DNA of 9,226 nucleotides from an uncultured Lachnospiraceae bacterium (GTDB lineage: Bacteria; Bacillota; Clostridia; Lachnospirales; Lachnospiraceae). The notes beneath the pieces were generated by a model. That model was given only the letters and a program-made list of their open reading frames with translations. It had not been told where the DNA came from and searched no databases. Location: positions 1 to 9,226 of the forward strand of contig CADCPJ010000083.1 of assembly GCA_902803245.1 (NCBI GenBank), written 5' to 3'. Position 1 is the stretch's first letter, and each line of letters starts with the position of its first letter. Below are positions 1 through 7,168 of the stretch, one piece after another. The translations under genes and the position numbers were made by a program.

Positions 1-50
1 AAAAAAGCGGGGTATCATTGATTATACAATAAGCCCTGCGGACATATTCC

Positions 51-90
51 GCAGAAAATGCGCAATCACTGTGCAGATTCTGCTTTTTTT
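51..90 (+). terminator. Intrinsic terminator, leftmost
   Basis: The arms GCAGAA (51-56) and TTCTGC (78-83) pair. Inside them TGCGC (59-63) pairs with GTGCA (71-75) through one G-U. The two stems are separated by a 2x2 internal loop, and the apical loop is AATCACT. Seven T residues follow directly at 84-90. It probably ends a gene or operon to the left of the window. A separate 7-bp hairpin at 36-54 (CTGCGGA/TCCGCAG) shares bases 51-54 with it, so the two cannot fully form together. Confidence 0.6.
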
Positions 91-105
91 CCTCCAGGTT
101 TCAGG

Positions 106-129
106 CTCCTTGCGGAAGGGAGTTTTTTT
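106..129 (+). terminator. Second intrinsic terminator
   Basis: CTCCTT (106-111) pairs with AGGGAG (117-122), with one G-U pair, around a 5-nt loop. Seven T residues follow at 123-129. It lies 16 bp beyond the first terminator, so together they form a double stop that insulates the downstream + strand gene from upstream transcription. Confidence 0.55.
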
Positions 130-204
130 ATCTATTTTATCCCGCACTTTCTGCCGTCACAGTATGGAAAAATCGGGCTGAATAAGATAAAATGATTCTA
201 TATC

Positions 205-232
205 TTGAAAACAGGTCACTACAGCATAAGAT
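205..232 (+). promoter_or_regulatory. Candidate sigma-A promoter of the EAL gene
   Basis: TTGAAA (205-210, 5 of 6 to consensus) is followed after 16 bp by TAAGAT (227-232, 4 of 6). This would start transcription near 239, about 40 nt before the start codon. The -10 lies inside the first copy of the 35-bp tandem repeat, and a second TAAGAT at 262-267 comes with the second copy. An alternative -10, TAAAAT (188-193), has a weaker -35 (TGGAAA, 165-170) 17 bp upstream. The choice between them is uncertain. Confidence 0.3.
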
Positions 233-280
233 AACCCAGACATAAACAGGTCACTACAGCATAAGATAACCCGGACATAT
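211..280 (+). repeat. Tandem 35-bp direct repeat abutting a start codon
   Basis: Two head-to-tail copies (211-245 and 246-280) begin with ACAGGTCACTACAGCATAAG. They differ at only two positions: an A/G change in the CCCAGAC/CCCGGAC part (238 versus 273) and the last base (A versus T). That last base matters, because copy two ends CATAT and with the following G forms the ATG at 279-281, whereas copy one reads CATAA. The repeat fills the whole presumed leader and leaves no Shine-Dalgarno-like sequence close to the ATG. It could be a recent slippage duplication or a double binding site. Confidence 0.9.
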
Positions 281-3257
281 GAGTACAGATGTTATTTCAA
301 AAGACCAGAAGCGCTTCATCGAAGAGATGCGCGCACCTTTTGCCGTGTGTCAGTTTCTGGATAAAGGAGTTGTGACGCACGCCGTGTCGGACGGCTTCTG
401 TGAGCTGTTTGGCTACAGCGACCGCGCAAAGGCCTATTCCGACATGAACCGGAATATGTTCAAGGATGTCCATCCCGATGACGCCGCTCAGTTCACGAAC
501 GCCCTTCTCCGGTTCGCAGCCGAAAGGGGAAAGCTTGATCTGATCTATCGCACAAGGAAAAAAAGCGGCCCCGGATATAAGATCATTCACCTTCTCGGTG
601 AGCGAACGCCCCGGGAAGACGGTCTTATGCTCGCCCAGGTCTGGTTTGCGGACGAAGGGGATTACAGGGAAGATGTCGGCACGGATTTAAACTCTGCGAT
701 GAGCAGCGCGATTCTTAACGGGAGTCCCGACAGTGCATCCCGCTACGACTATCTGACCGGTCTTCCGAATATGGGGTATTTCTTCGAGCTGGCTGAATTC
801 GGAAGGCAGGAGATCTTAATGAGGGGAGGTTCTCCCGCGCTCCTCTATATCGACCTCGTGGGGATGAAGCACTTCAACCACGAGTACGGATTCGCCGAGG
901 GCGACAAGATGCTGCGGTATTTCGCCCTGCTTCTTAGCAGGACATTTCATGTAAAAAACTGCTGTCATATAAATGCCGACCGGTTTGCCGCATTCATCGA
1001 AGAAGACGAGCTTCCCGGGAAGCTTGAAGGCTTCTTTAAGGAATGGCATGATATGGGGGAAGACAAGTATCTTCCGATCTGTGTCGGCATCTACTTAAAC
1101 AGCACCGAACATGTATCCGTCTCTCTGGCGTACGACCGGGCAAAGATCGCCTGCGACGCCCATAAAGGCACGTATTCCTCGTCCTATAATTATTACAGCG
1201 CCACGCTGAGCGAAGGGATAGAAAAGAAGCAGTATATTCTCGAAAACTTTGACCAGGCACTTTCCAGGAACTGGATCCAGGTCTACTACCAGCCGATCAT
1301 GAGGGCCGTCAACAGGGAAGTCTGTGATGAGGAGGCCCTTGCCAGATGGATCGACCCGGTAAAGGGATTTCTGTCCCCGGCGGACTTCATTCCCTATCTC
1401 GAGGACGCCGGGCTCATCTACAAGCTGGATCTCTATGTTCTCGAGAGGGTTCTCGAAAACATTAAGGTCAAGGAGGCCGAAGGGCTGTATATCGTCCCGC
1501 ACTCGATCAACCTCTCCCGCTCCGACTTCGACGCCTGCGATATGGTCGAAGAAATCAGGCTCCGCGTGGATGCGGCCGGAGTCGGCCGGGACAAGATCAG
1601 TATTGAAATTACGGAGAGCGTCATCGGGAGCAATTTCGATTTCATAAAGACGCAGGTCGAGAGATTCCAGGCCCTCGGCTTCCCTGTGTGGATGGATGAC
1701 TTCGGCAGCGGCTACTCCTCGCTGGACGTCTTAAAGAGCATCAAGTTCAACCTGCTCAAGTTTGACATGGGCTTTCTCCGGAAGCTCGATGAGAACGACG
1801 ACGGCAGGATCATCCTGACCGAGCTCATGAAGATGGCTCTGGCCCTCGGGATCGATACCATATGCGAGGGAGTCGAGACGGAGGATCAGGTGCGTTTCCT
1901 TCAGGAAATCGGCTGCTCCAAGCTGCAGGGCTTCTACTTCAGCAGGCCGAGGCCCATCGAAGACGCCCTTAAATATCACAGGGCACACAGGCAGACCGGG
2001 TATGAGAATCCAGAGGAGACAGCCTATTTCGAGCTCATCTGCGGAGTGAACCTCTATGACGTCGGCGTCATTGCGCGCGAGGAGCAGGCCAATCTCAAAA
2101 ACACCTACAGCACGCTGCCGATGTGCATCATAGAAGTCAACGGAGATCGCACGCGCTTTGTCAGAAGCAACCAGTCCTACCGCGATTTCTTCTGTCGCTT
2201 CTTCGGGATTGACCTGTCAAAGCTCGGGCCGGAATTCGTCAAATACGATGCGCCCTTTATGTACAATATCGTCAGGACCTGCTGCGACCAGGGAATCCGC
2301 ACGTTCTATGACGAGAAAATGCCCGACGGTTCCATCGTGCACTCCTTTGCCCGCCGGATCGGCGTCAATCCGGTCAGCGGAAACATCGCCATTGCCATCG
2401 CCGTTCTTTCCATCAGGGAGCCGAACGAGAAGCTGATGATTGAGCAGTTCCTCTCCGTGATTGAGCAGTTCGGGGAGCACATGCCGGGCGGATTCTTTAT
2501 CTACCGGGCAGATGGCGACGAGGAGCTGCTGTACGCCAACGAGGCGGTTTTTGAAATATTCGGCTGTGAGAACCTGGATGAGTTCAAGGCTCTGACCGGA
2601 TACACCTTCAAGGGGATGGTGTACCCCGACGACTACGAGAGAATCTCGGTCTCGATCGTGGACCAGGTAAAAGAGAGCCAGGGAGACCTGGACTTCGTGC
2701 AGTACCGGATCACCCGCAAGGACGGCGAGATCCGCTGGCTCGACGATTACGGCCACTACATGGAATACGACGACCAGACGAGCCTCTATTACGTCTTCAT
2801 CTCGGACATCACGGACAAGTACGAGAAGGCGGAATCCGACAAGGCGCTCAGAACCGCCGTCATCGAGACCCTGACCAGGGCCTACGACTCGGTCTGGCTC
2901 ATCACGGATCTCGAGCATGAGAAGTTTGAATTGTTCCGGATCGACAAGGAGATGGAGCACTTCATTCCGGCGAACGCCGCTGCAAAGATTGAGAAGTTTT
3001 CCCAGGCCCTGACCTTCTACTCAAGGCTCGTGCTTGAAGAGGACAGGCAGGGCCTCATGGAAGCGCTGACTCCGGAGAAGATCGCTGAAAACACGGAAGG
3101 CGGAATGATCTACTCCGTGCCCTTCCGCCGGGTATTTGAGGATGGAATCCGGCACTACCTGATCGAATTCCACAGGCTTGACCTCCCGGAAGGAAAAACA
3201 GGCATTGTCGGCGGCTTCAAGAATGTGGACGAAGAGGAGCGGAGAAAAAGGCATTGA
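279..3257 (+). CDS. PAS/degenerate-GGDEF/EAL cyclic-di-GMP phosphodiesterase
   Basis: Predicted cytoplasmic signalling enzyme that hydrolyses c-di-GMP to pGpG. Order: N-terminal PAS (about 15-125), GGDEF-like domain (about 155-305, opening DYLTGLPN), EAL (about 320-565), PAS-like region (about 585-712), PAS (about 725-848), degenerate PAS-like tail (about 855-985). No signal peptide or membrane segment is seen. The GGDEF signature is N-A-D-R-F (232-236), and the usual DxDxFK loop reads IDLVGMKHFN, so cyclase activity is unlikely. The EAL site looks complete: EALARW (E352), N411 in SINLS, E443/E446 in EITES, DDFGSGYSS (D473, D474), K494, E530 in CEGVE and Q550 in LQGFYF. The ATG at 279 gives a full N-terminal PAS but has no clear ribosome site. 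The next Met (residue 17) would cut into the predicted PAS start. Monocistronic, with terminators on both sides. The family call is secure; phosphodiesterase activity and signals are inferred. Confidence 0.93.
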   Translation: MSTDVISKDQKRFIEEMRAPFAVCQFLDKGVVTHAVSDGFCELFGYSDRAKAYSDMNRNMFKDVHPDDAAQFTNALLRFAAERGKLDLIYRTRKKSGPGYKIIHLLGERTPREDGLMLAQVWFADEGDYREDVGTDLNSAMSSAILNGSPDSASRYDYLTGLPNMGYFFELAEFGRQEILMRGGSPALLYIDLVGMKHFNHEYGFAEGDKMLRYFALLLSRTFHVKNCCHINADRFAAFIEEDELPGKLEGFFKEWHDMGEDKYLPICVGIYLNSTEHVSVSLAYDRAKIACDAHKGTYSSSYNYYSATLSEGIEKKQYILENFDQALSRNWIQVYYQPIMRAVNREVCDEEALARWIDPVKGFLSPADFIPYLEDAGLIYKLDLYVLERVLENIKVKEAEGLYIVPHSINLSRSDFDACDMVEEIRLRVDAAGVGRDKISIEITESVIGSNFDFIKTQVERFQALGFPVWMDDFGSGYSSLDVLKSIKFNLLKFDMGFLRKLDENDDGRIILTELMKMALALGIDTICEGVETEDQVRFLQEIGCSKLQGFYFSRPRPIEDALKYHRAHRQTGYENPEETAYFELICGVNLYDVGVIAREEQANLKNTYSTLPMCIIEVNGDRTRFVRSNQSYRDFFCRFFGIDLSKLGPEFVKYDAPFMYNIVRTCCDQGIRTFYDEKMPDGSIVHSFARRIGVNPVSGNIAIAIAVLSIREPNEKLMIEQFLSVIEQFGEHMPGGFFIYRADGDEELLYANEAVFEIFGCENLDEFKALTGYTFKGMVYPDDYERISVSIVDQVKESQGDLDFVQYRITRKDGEIRWLDDYGHYMEYDDQTSLYYVFISDITDKYEKAESDKALRTAVIETLTRAYDSVWLITDLEHEKFELFRIDKEMEHFIPANAAAKIEKFSQALTFYSRLVLEEDRQGLMEALTPEKIAENTEGGMIYSVPFRRVFEDGIRHYLIEFHRLDLPEGKTGIVGGFKNVDEEERRKRH

Positions 3258-3264
3258 TACACAT

Positions 3265-3309
3265 ACGGAAGGCTCTCCGATTTAAGCGGAGAGCCTTCCG
3301 TTTCTGTTT
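3265..3309 (+). terminator. Strong hairpin terminator after the EAL gene
   Basis: A perfect 15-bp inverted repeat (3265-3279 and 3287-3301, arm ACGGAAGGCTCTCCG) encloses the 7-nt loop ATTTAAG. On the + strand it runs into TTTCTGTTT. It starts 7 bp after the TGA at 3255-3257. Read from the minus strand (carB side) the same hairpin is followed by ATGTGTATC with no T-tract, so it looks like an efficient terminator in the + direction only. Confidence 0.85.
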
Positions 3310-3423
3310 CCTCATTCCAGCCGTTTTTATTTCTCTATTCCAGCCTTTTTAATTTCCTCATTCCAGCCTTTTTTATTTTCCTCATTCCAGCTGTTTTTAT
3401 CTCTTCATTCCAGCCGCTTTTAT
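3308..3423. repeat. Five tandem copies of a 23-bp repeat
   Basis: Units start at 3308, 3331, 3354, 3378 and 3401 (period 23, 23, 24, 23), with approximate consensus TTCCTCATTCCAGCCG followed by TTTTTAT. The core ATTCCAGC is present in every copy; flanks vary at a few bases. The array fills the gap between the + strand terminator and the carB stop codon, so it would be the 3' end of a carB transcript. The period is not a multiple of three, the units encode no plausible peptide, and there are no unique spacers. Function unknown. Confidence 0.9.
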
Positions 3424-3430
3424 GTTTCTT

Positions 3431-6400
3431 TTACTGCAGCTCTTTGATCCTCGCGTGGAATTCCTGTAGACTCGTGATTCCCGGAGCCTCGGAGCGCTTC
3501 TCGGAGCGGATGCCGGAGGCTGTCGCTTTCGCAGCGGCCATCGTCGTGATGTACGGTATGTGATGGCGGATCGCGCTCTTTCTGATGTAGGAATCATCGA
3601 TCGCGTCCTTCACGCCTATGGGCGTATTGATAATGAGGTCAATCTCCCCGTTCGCGATCGCATCGAGGATGTTCGGCCTGCCCTCATAGTTCTTTAAGAT
3701 CCTCTCCGCGCGTATCCCCGCCTCGGTAATCGTCTTCCACGTGCCCTCCGTCGCGAGGATGCGGAACCCGCATTCCGAAAACAGTGACGCGACTTCGACG
3801 AGGTCCTCCTTGTCGGCATCCGAGACGCTGATGAGAACCGTTCCGTCAAGCGGAAGGCTTGTGCGGGTTGCTTCCTCAGCAAGATAGAACGCGCGTCCCC
3901 AGTGCTCACTTAATCCCAGAACTTCCCCGGTCGAGCGCATCTCCGGCCCGAGGACGGGGTCCACCTCCTGGAACATGTTGAACGGGAAGACCGCTTCCTT
4001 CACCCCGTAATAGGGGATCTTCTTTTCCTTCAGGTTCTTCACGGCGGATTCCCTTCCGGTCAGGTCCTTCGTCATGATGTCCGTCGCAATCCGCACCATG
4101 TTGATGTCGCACACTTTTGAGACGAGCGGAACCGTGCGGGATGCGCGGGGGTTCGCCTCGATGACGAAGACCTTGCCGTCTTCGATGGCGTACTGCATAT
4201 TCATGAGTCCGACGACGCGCAGCTCCTCGGCGATCCTCTTCGTATAACTGCGGATCGTACTCACCTGCTCGCCGGTCAGGTGGCGCGAGGGAAGGATGCA
4301 GGCGGAGTCGCCGCTGTGAATGCCCGCAAGCTCGATGTGCTCCATGACGGCGGGAACGAATACGTTTTCCCCGTCGGAAATGGCGTCTGCCTCGCACTCG
4401 GTCGCGTGGTGAAGGAAGCGGTCTATGAGGATCGGGCGGTCCGGGGTGACCCCTATGGCTGCCCTCATATAGCTCTCCATCTGCCTGTCGTCATGCACGA
4501 CCTCCATGCCGCGCCCGCCGAGGACGAAGGAAGGCCTCACCATCACCGGATATCCGATCCGGGAGGCGATCTCTTTCGCCTCTTCCACCGTGACAGCCAT
4601 CCCGGCCTCCGGCATCGGGATCCCAAGCTTTTCCATCATGGCGCGGAAGAGGTCGCGGTCCTCCGCCATGTCGATGGTCTCCGGCGTTGTGCCGAGGATC
4701 TTTACCCCGTATTTCTTCAGGTCGGCGGCCAGATTGAGCGGGGTCTGCCCGCCGAACTGGGCGATGACGCCGACCGGCTTCTCCTTGCTGTAGATTGCAA
4801 GGACGTCCTCCAGGGTCAGCGGCTCAAAATACAGCTTGTCCGAGGTGTCGTAATCCGTCGATACCGTCTCCGGGTTGCAGTTGACGATGACGGTCGAAAA
4901 GCCCAGATCGCGCAGTGCGTAGGCGGCGTGGACGCAGCAGTAGTCGAATTCGATTCCCTGCCCGATCCGGTTCGGTCCGCCGCCGAGGATCATGACCTTC
5001 GGCTTCCCGGAGCTTACCGGGTCGAGGTCCTCCGCGAGGTTGTAGCTGGAATAGTAGTAGGCGCTGTCCTTCGTGCCCGACACATGGACGCCCTCCCACT
5101 TCTCCGTGACGCCAAGGGACTCCCTCCTTCTCCTGATGTCCTCCTCGGTGATTCCGGTGATCTCCGCAAGATAGCGGTCGGAGAACCCGTCCTTCTTGGC
5201 CTTTTCAAGAAGGTCGTCCGGAATCGCGCCGCACTTTGAGGCTGCCGCCGTGATCTCCTCTTCCTCCTCCACGAGCTCTTTCATCTGGTCAAGAAACCAG
5301 GTCTTGATCTTCGTGAGCTCATGCAGCTTCTCCACGTCCGCGCCCTTTCGGAGCGCCTCGTACAGGATGAACTGACGCTCGCTGGTCGGGTAGATGAGCA
5401 TGGACAGCAGCTCATCCAGGGATTTCTCGTGGTAGTCGTTCACGTGTCCGAGGCCGTAGCGGCCCTTCTCCAGGGAGCGGACGGCTTTCTGCAGGGCTTC
5501 CTTGTAGGTTTTTCCGATGCTCATGACTTCGCCGACGGCCCTCATCTGTGTGCCCAGATGGTCGCTGACCCCGTGGAATTTCTCAAATGCCCAGCGGGCA
5601 GCCTTGATGACGATGTAGTCGCCCCCGGGGACGTACTTGTCGAGTGTTCCGTACTTGCCGCAGGGGATCTCGTCGAGCGTCATGCCGCACGCAAGCATGG
5701 CGGAGATCAATGCGATCGGGAACCCCGTCGCTTTTGATGCCAGAGCGCTGGAGCGGGAAGTCCGGGGGTTGATCTCAATGATGATGATGCGCCCGGTTTT
5801 CGGATCGTGGGCGAACTGGCAGTTGCACCCGCCTATGACCTGCACCTTATCGACGACCTTCCTCGCCTGCTCCTCGAGCCGGTCCTGAACCTCCTTCGAA
5901 ATCGTGAGCATCGGCGCAGAGCAGAGGGAGTCCCCGGTATGAACGCCCATCGGATCGATGTTCTCGATGAAGCACACGGTGATCATCTGCCCCTTCTGGT
6001 CGCGGACGACCTCGAGCTCGAGCTCCTCCCAGCCGATCACGGACTCCTCGACCAGCACCTGATGGACAAGGGATGCCTGCAGGCCGCGCTCACAGACGAT
6101 CTTCAGCTCATCCACATTGTAGACGAGCCCGCCGCCGGAGCCTCCCATGGTATATGCGGGGCGGAGAACAACAGGGTAGCCGATTTTAGCGGCGATGGCG
6201 ACTGCTTCCTCCACGGAGTACGCGACCTGGGACCGCGCCATTTCGATTCCCAGTGCGTCCATCGTCTTCTTGAATTCGATCCGGTCCTCGCCGCGCTCGA
6301 TCGCGTCGAGCTGCACGCCGATGACCTTGACATGAAAGCGGTCCAGCACGCCCGCCTTCGCGAGCTCCGAACTCAGATTGAGGCCTGACTGGCCGCCCAA

Positions 6401-6664
6401 ATTCGGGAGCAGCGCGTCCGGCCTCTCTTTTTCGATAATCTCTGTCAGCCGCTCGACGTTGAGCGGTTCGATGTATGTGACATCCGCCATCTCCGGATCC
6501 GTCATGATTGTCGCCGGATTCGAATTGACAAGAATAATCCGATAGCCTAACTGTCGGAGCGCCTTGCATGCCTGTGTGCCGGAATAATCAAATTCGCAGG
6601 CCTGCCCGATAATGATCGGACCGGACCCGATGATCAGGATGCTGTGTATATCTTCCCGTTTCAT
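3431..6664 (-). CDS. carB: Carbamoyl-phosphate synthase large subunit
   Basis: Makes carbamoyl phosphate from ammonia (delivered by the small-subunit glutaminase), bicarbonate and two ATP, for pyrimidines and arginine. At 1077 residues it has the usual length. Visible in order: N-terminal pre-ATP-grasp (GSGPIIIGQACEFDYSGTQA, 13-32), first ATP-grasp with TMGGSGGG (172-179) and EINPRTSRSSALASKATGFP (297-316), oligomerisation segment (about 400-550), second synthetase half with GGGPNRIGQGIEFDYCCVHA (561-580), VLGGRGME (714-721) and EANPRASRTVP (836-846), then the allosteric MGS-like domain (about 935-1077). The metal-ligand Glu/Asn of both ATP-grasp domains (E299/N301, E836/N838) are present. 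The ATG at 6664 follows GGAGGAGG by 6 nt. No carA lies in the window. Parts of the first half (about 245-375) differ clearly from the E. coli pattern, for example KAARWAFEKF for KIPRFNFEKF. Confidence 0.97.
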   Translation of the reverse strand: MKREDIHSILIIGSGPIIIGQACEFDYSGTQACKALRQLGYRIILVNSNPATIMTDPEMADVTYIEPLNVERLTEIIEKERPDALLPNLGGQSGLNLSSELAKAGVLDRFHVKVIGVQLDAIERGEDRIEFKKTMDALGIEMARSQVAYSVEEAVAIAAKIGYPVVLRPAYTMGGSGGGLVYNVDELKIVCERGLQASLVHQVLVEESVIGWEELELEVVRDQKGQMITVCFIENIDPMGVHTGDSLCSAPMLTISKEVQDRLEEQARKVVDKVQVIGGCNCQFAHDPKTGRIIIIEINPRTSRSSALASKATGFPIALISAMLACGMTLDEIPCGKYGTLDKYVPGGDYIVIKAARWAFEKFHGVSDHLGTQMRAVGEVMSIGKTYKEALQKAVRSLEKGRYGLGHVNDYHEKSLDELLSMLIYPTSERQFILYEALRKGADVEKLHELTKIKTWFLDQMKELVEEEEEITAAASKCGAIPDDLLEKAKKDGFSDRYLAEITGITEEDIRRRRESLGVTEKWEGVHVSGTKDSAYYYSSYNLAEDLDPVSSGKPKVMILGGGPNRIGQGIEFDYCCVHAAYALRDLGFSTVIVNCNPETVSTDYDTSDKLYFEPLTLEDVLAIYSKEKPVGVIAQFGGQTPLNLAADLKKYGVKILGTTPETIDMAEDRDLFRAMMEKLGIPMPEAGMAVTVEEAKEIASRIGYPVMVRPSFVLGGRGMEVVHDDRQMESYMRAAIGVTPDRPILIDRFLHHATECEADAISDGENVFVPAVMEHIELAGIHSGDSACILPSRHLTGEQVSTIRSYTKRIAEELRVVGLMNMQYAIEDGKVFVIEANPRASRTVPLVSKVCDINMVRIATDIMTKDLTGRESAVKNLKEKKIPYYGVKEAVFPFNMFQEVDPVLGPEMRSTGEVLGLSEHWGRAFYLAEEATRTSLPLDGTVLISVSDADKEDLVEVASLFSECGFRILATEGTWKTITEAGIRAERILKNYEGRPNILDAIANGEIDLIINTPIGVKDAIDDSYIRKSAIRHHIPYITTMAAAKATASGIRSEKRSEAPGITSLQEFHARIKELQ

Positions 6665-6670
6665 ATGCGT

Positions 6671-6678
6671 CCTCCTCC
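6671..6678 (-). promoter_or_regulatory. Ribosome binding site of carB
   Basis: GGAGGAGG on the minus strand lies 6 nt before the ATG at 6662-6664. It is a near-ideal Shine-Dalgarno site and fixes the carB start. The first residues then match the family beginning (K-R-x-D-I followed by the GSGP nucleotide-site strand). Confidence 0.85.
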
Positions 6679-6703
6679 AACTTGCAACTCATTTTTCTGA
6701 ATC

Positions 6704-6732
6704 ATTCTACAGGATATGGTTCACCCTGTCTA
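6704..6732 (-). promoter_or_regulatory. Sigma-A-type promoter of carB
   Basis: On the minus strand, TAGACA (6727-6732, 5 of 6 to TTGACA) is followed by a 17-bp spacer and TAGAAT (6704-6709, 5 of 6 to TATAAT). The predicted start is near 6697, giving a leader of about 33 nt. That is too short for a PyrR-type attenuator, and no terminator hairpin lies between promoter and gene, so carB appears to be its own transcription unit. Confidence 0.6.
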
Positions 6733-6757
6733 TAGGAAGGTTGTCATAGAAATGCGC

Positions 6758-6784
6758 AAAAAAGCCGTCTGCAGTGCAGACGGC
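6758..6784 (-). terminator. Intrinsic terminator after the GIY-YIG gene
   Basis: On the minus strand GCCGTCTGC pairs perfectly with GCAGACGGC (9 bp, loop ACT), followed by six T residues (6758-6763). The stem begins 4 bp after the TGA at 6789-6791. It separates the GIY-YIG gene from carB. Confidence 0.88.
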
Positions 6785-6788
6785 ATAT

Positions 6789-7043
6789 TCATTCTGCCAT
6801 ATGAAATGATGCGATCAGCTTCTCCTTATCCGTCCGGCTCATCCGCTTGATATGCCACTCACGGCTCAGCGCCTCATGCCTGTCTTTATACTCCTCGAAG
6901 TACACAAGCTCCGCCGGAAGGCGGGACCGGGTGTACTTCGCCCCTCTTCCGCTGTTGTGGGCGGCCGCTCTCTTTTTGAGATCCGTCGTCCAGCCGCAGT
7001 ACAGAGTGTCATCGGAGCACTTGAGGAGATAGACGTAATTCAT
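6789..7043 (-). CDS. Small GIY-YIG domain protein (UPF0213/YazA-YhbQ type)
   Basis: An 84-residue stand-alone GIY-YIG nuclease-fold protein. The GIY position is V4-Y5-L6 and the YIG position is Y15-C16-G17. R25 and H29 lie on the following helix, then GAKYTRSRLPAELVY. E62 in REWHIK sits where the family has its metal-binding Glu. Length and layout match the YazA/YhbQ family, whose cellular role is not firmly settled; a DNA-structure or repair nuclease is the usual guess. The ATG at 7041-7043 is chosen because MNYVYLLKCS matches family starts and GAGGTG (7053-7058) lies 9 nt upstream. The same frame stays open upstream to 7310, but those extra residues have no domain character and would overlap the neighbouring gene. 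It sits between two terminators, so it is probably transcribed alone. Confidence 0.88.
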   Translation of the reverse strand: MNYVYLLKCSDDTLYCGWTTDLKKRAAAHNSGRGAKYTRSRLPAELVYFEEYKDRHEALSREWHIKRMSRTDKEKLIASFHMAE

Positions 7044-7067
7044 ATAGGAGCACACCTCATGAAAACC

Positions 7068-7073
7068 GTTATA
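7068..7073 (-). promoter_or_regulatory. Possible -10 box of the GIY-YIG gene
   Basis: TATAAC on the minus strand (5 of 6 to consensus) lies just upstream of the GAGGTG ribosome site. No good -35 is seen at 16-18 bp; the nearest candidate is TTGCGG with a 19-bp spacer. It is offered because a terminator upstream (7141-7168) implies that this gene needs its own promoter. Confidence 0.25.
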
Positions 7074-7140
7074 GTCGTTAACGGGATTGTCTCCGCAAGG
7101 GACGCCTTCGGTGTCTTCGAAGCAGAGCACTTCGCCTTCC

Positions 7141-7168
7141 AAAAAAGCCGGCCGGGCGCCGGAGCCGG
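7141..7168 (-). terminator. GC-rich intrinsic terminator after the GH43 gene
   Basis: Directly after the TGA (7169-7171) the minus strand has a very GC-rich block. CCGGCT (7163-7168) can pair with GGCCGG (7149-7154), or alternatively CCGGC (7158-7162) with GCCGG (7149-7153). Either stem is followed, after one base or so, by six T residues (7141-7146). Confidence 0.7.

Noticed and set aside
2..181. Open frame on the + strand at the left edge
   Set aside because: It runs straight through both intrinsic terminators and translates to Phe/Leu-rich sequence without domain character; it is not gene-like.
209..278. c-di-GMP riboswitch (GEMM type) before the EAL gene
   Set aside because: The conserved core and tetraloop-receptor motifs of GEMM RNAs are absent; only the direct repeat is present.
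2217..2960. Long open frame on the minus strand inside the EAL gene
   Set aside because: It lies opposite conserved EAL and PAS coding sequence and has Val/Leu/Asp-rich shadow composition with no motif.
3308..3423. CRISPR array
   Set aside because: Repeats are directly adjacent with no unique spacers and no cas genes are present.
4280..5239. 319-codon open frame on the + strand opposite carB
   Set aside because: A shadow of high third-position GC in carB; the carB frame carries every family motif here and the opposite frame has none.
6665..6757. PyrR or uridine-sensing attenuator before carB
   Set aside because: The predicted leader is about 33 nt with no terminator or anti-terminator hairpin between the promoter and the ribosome site.
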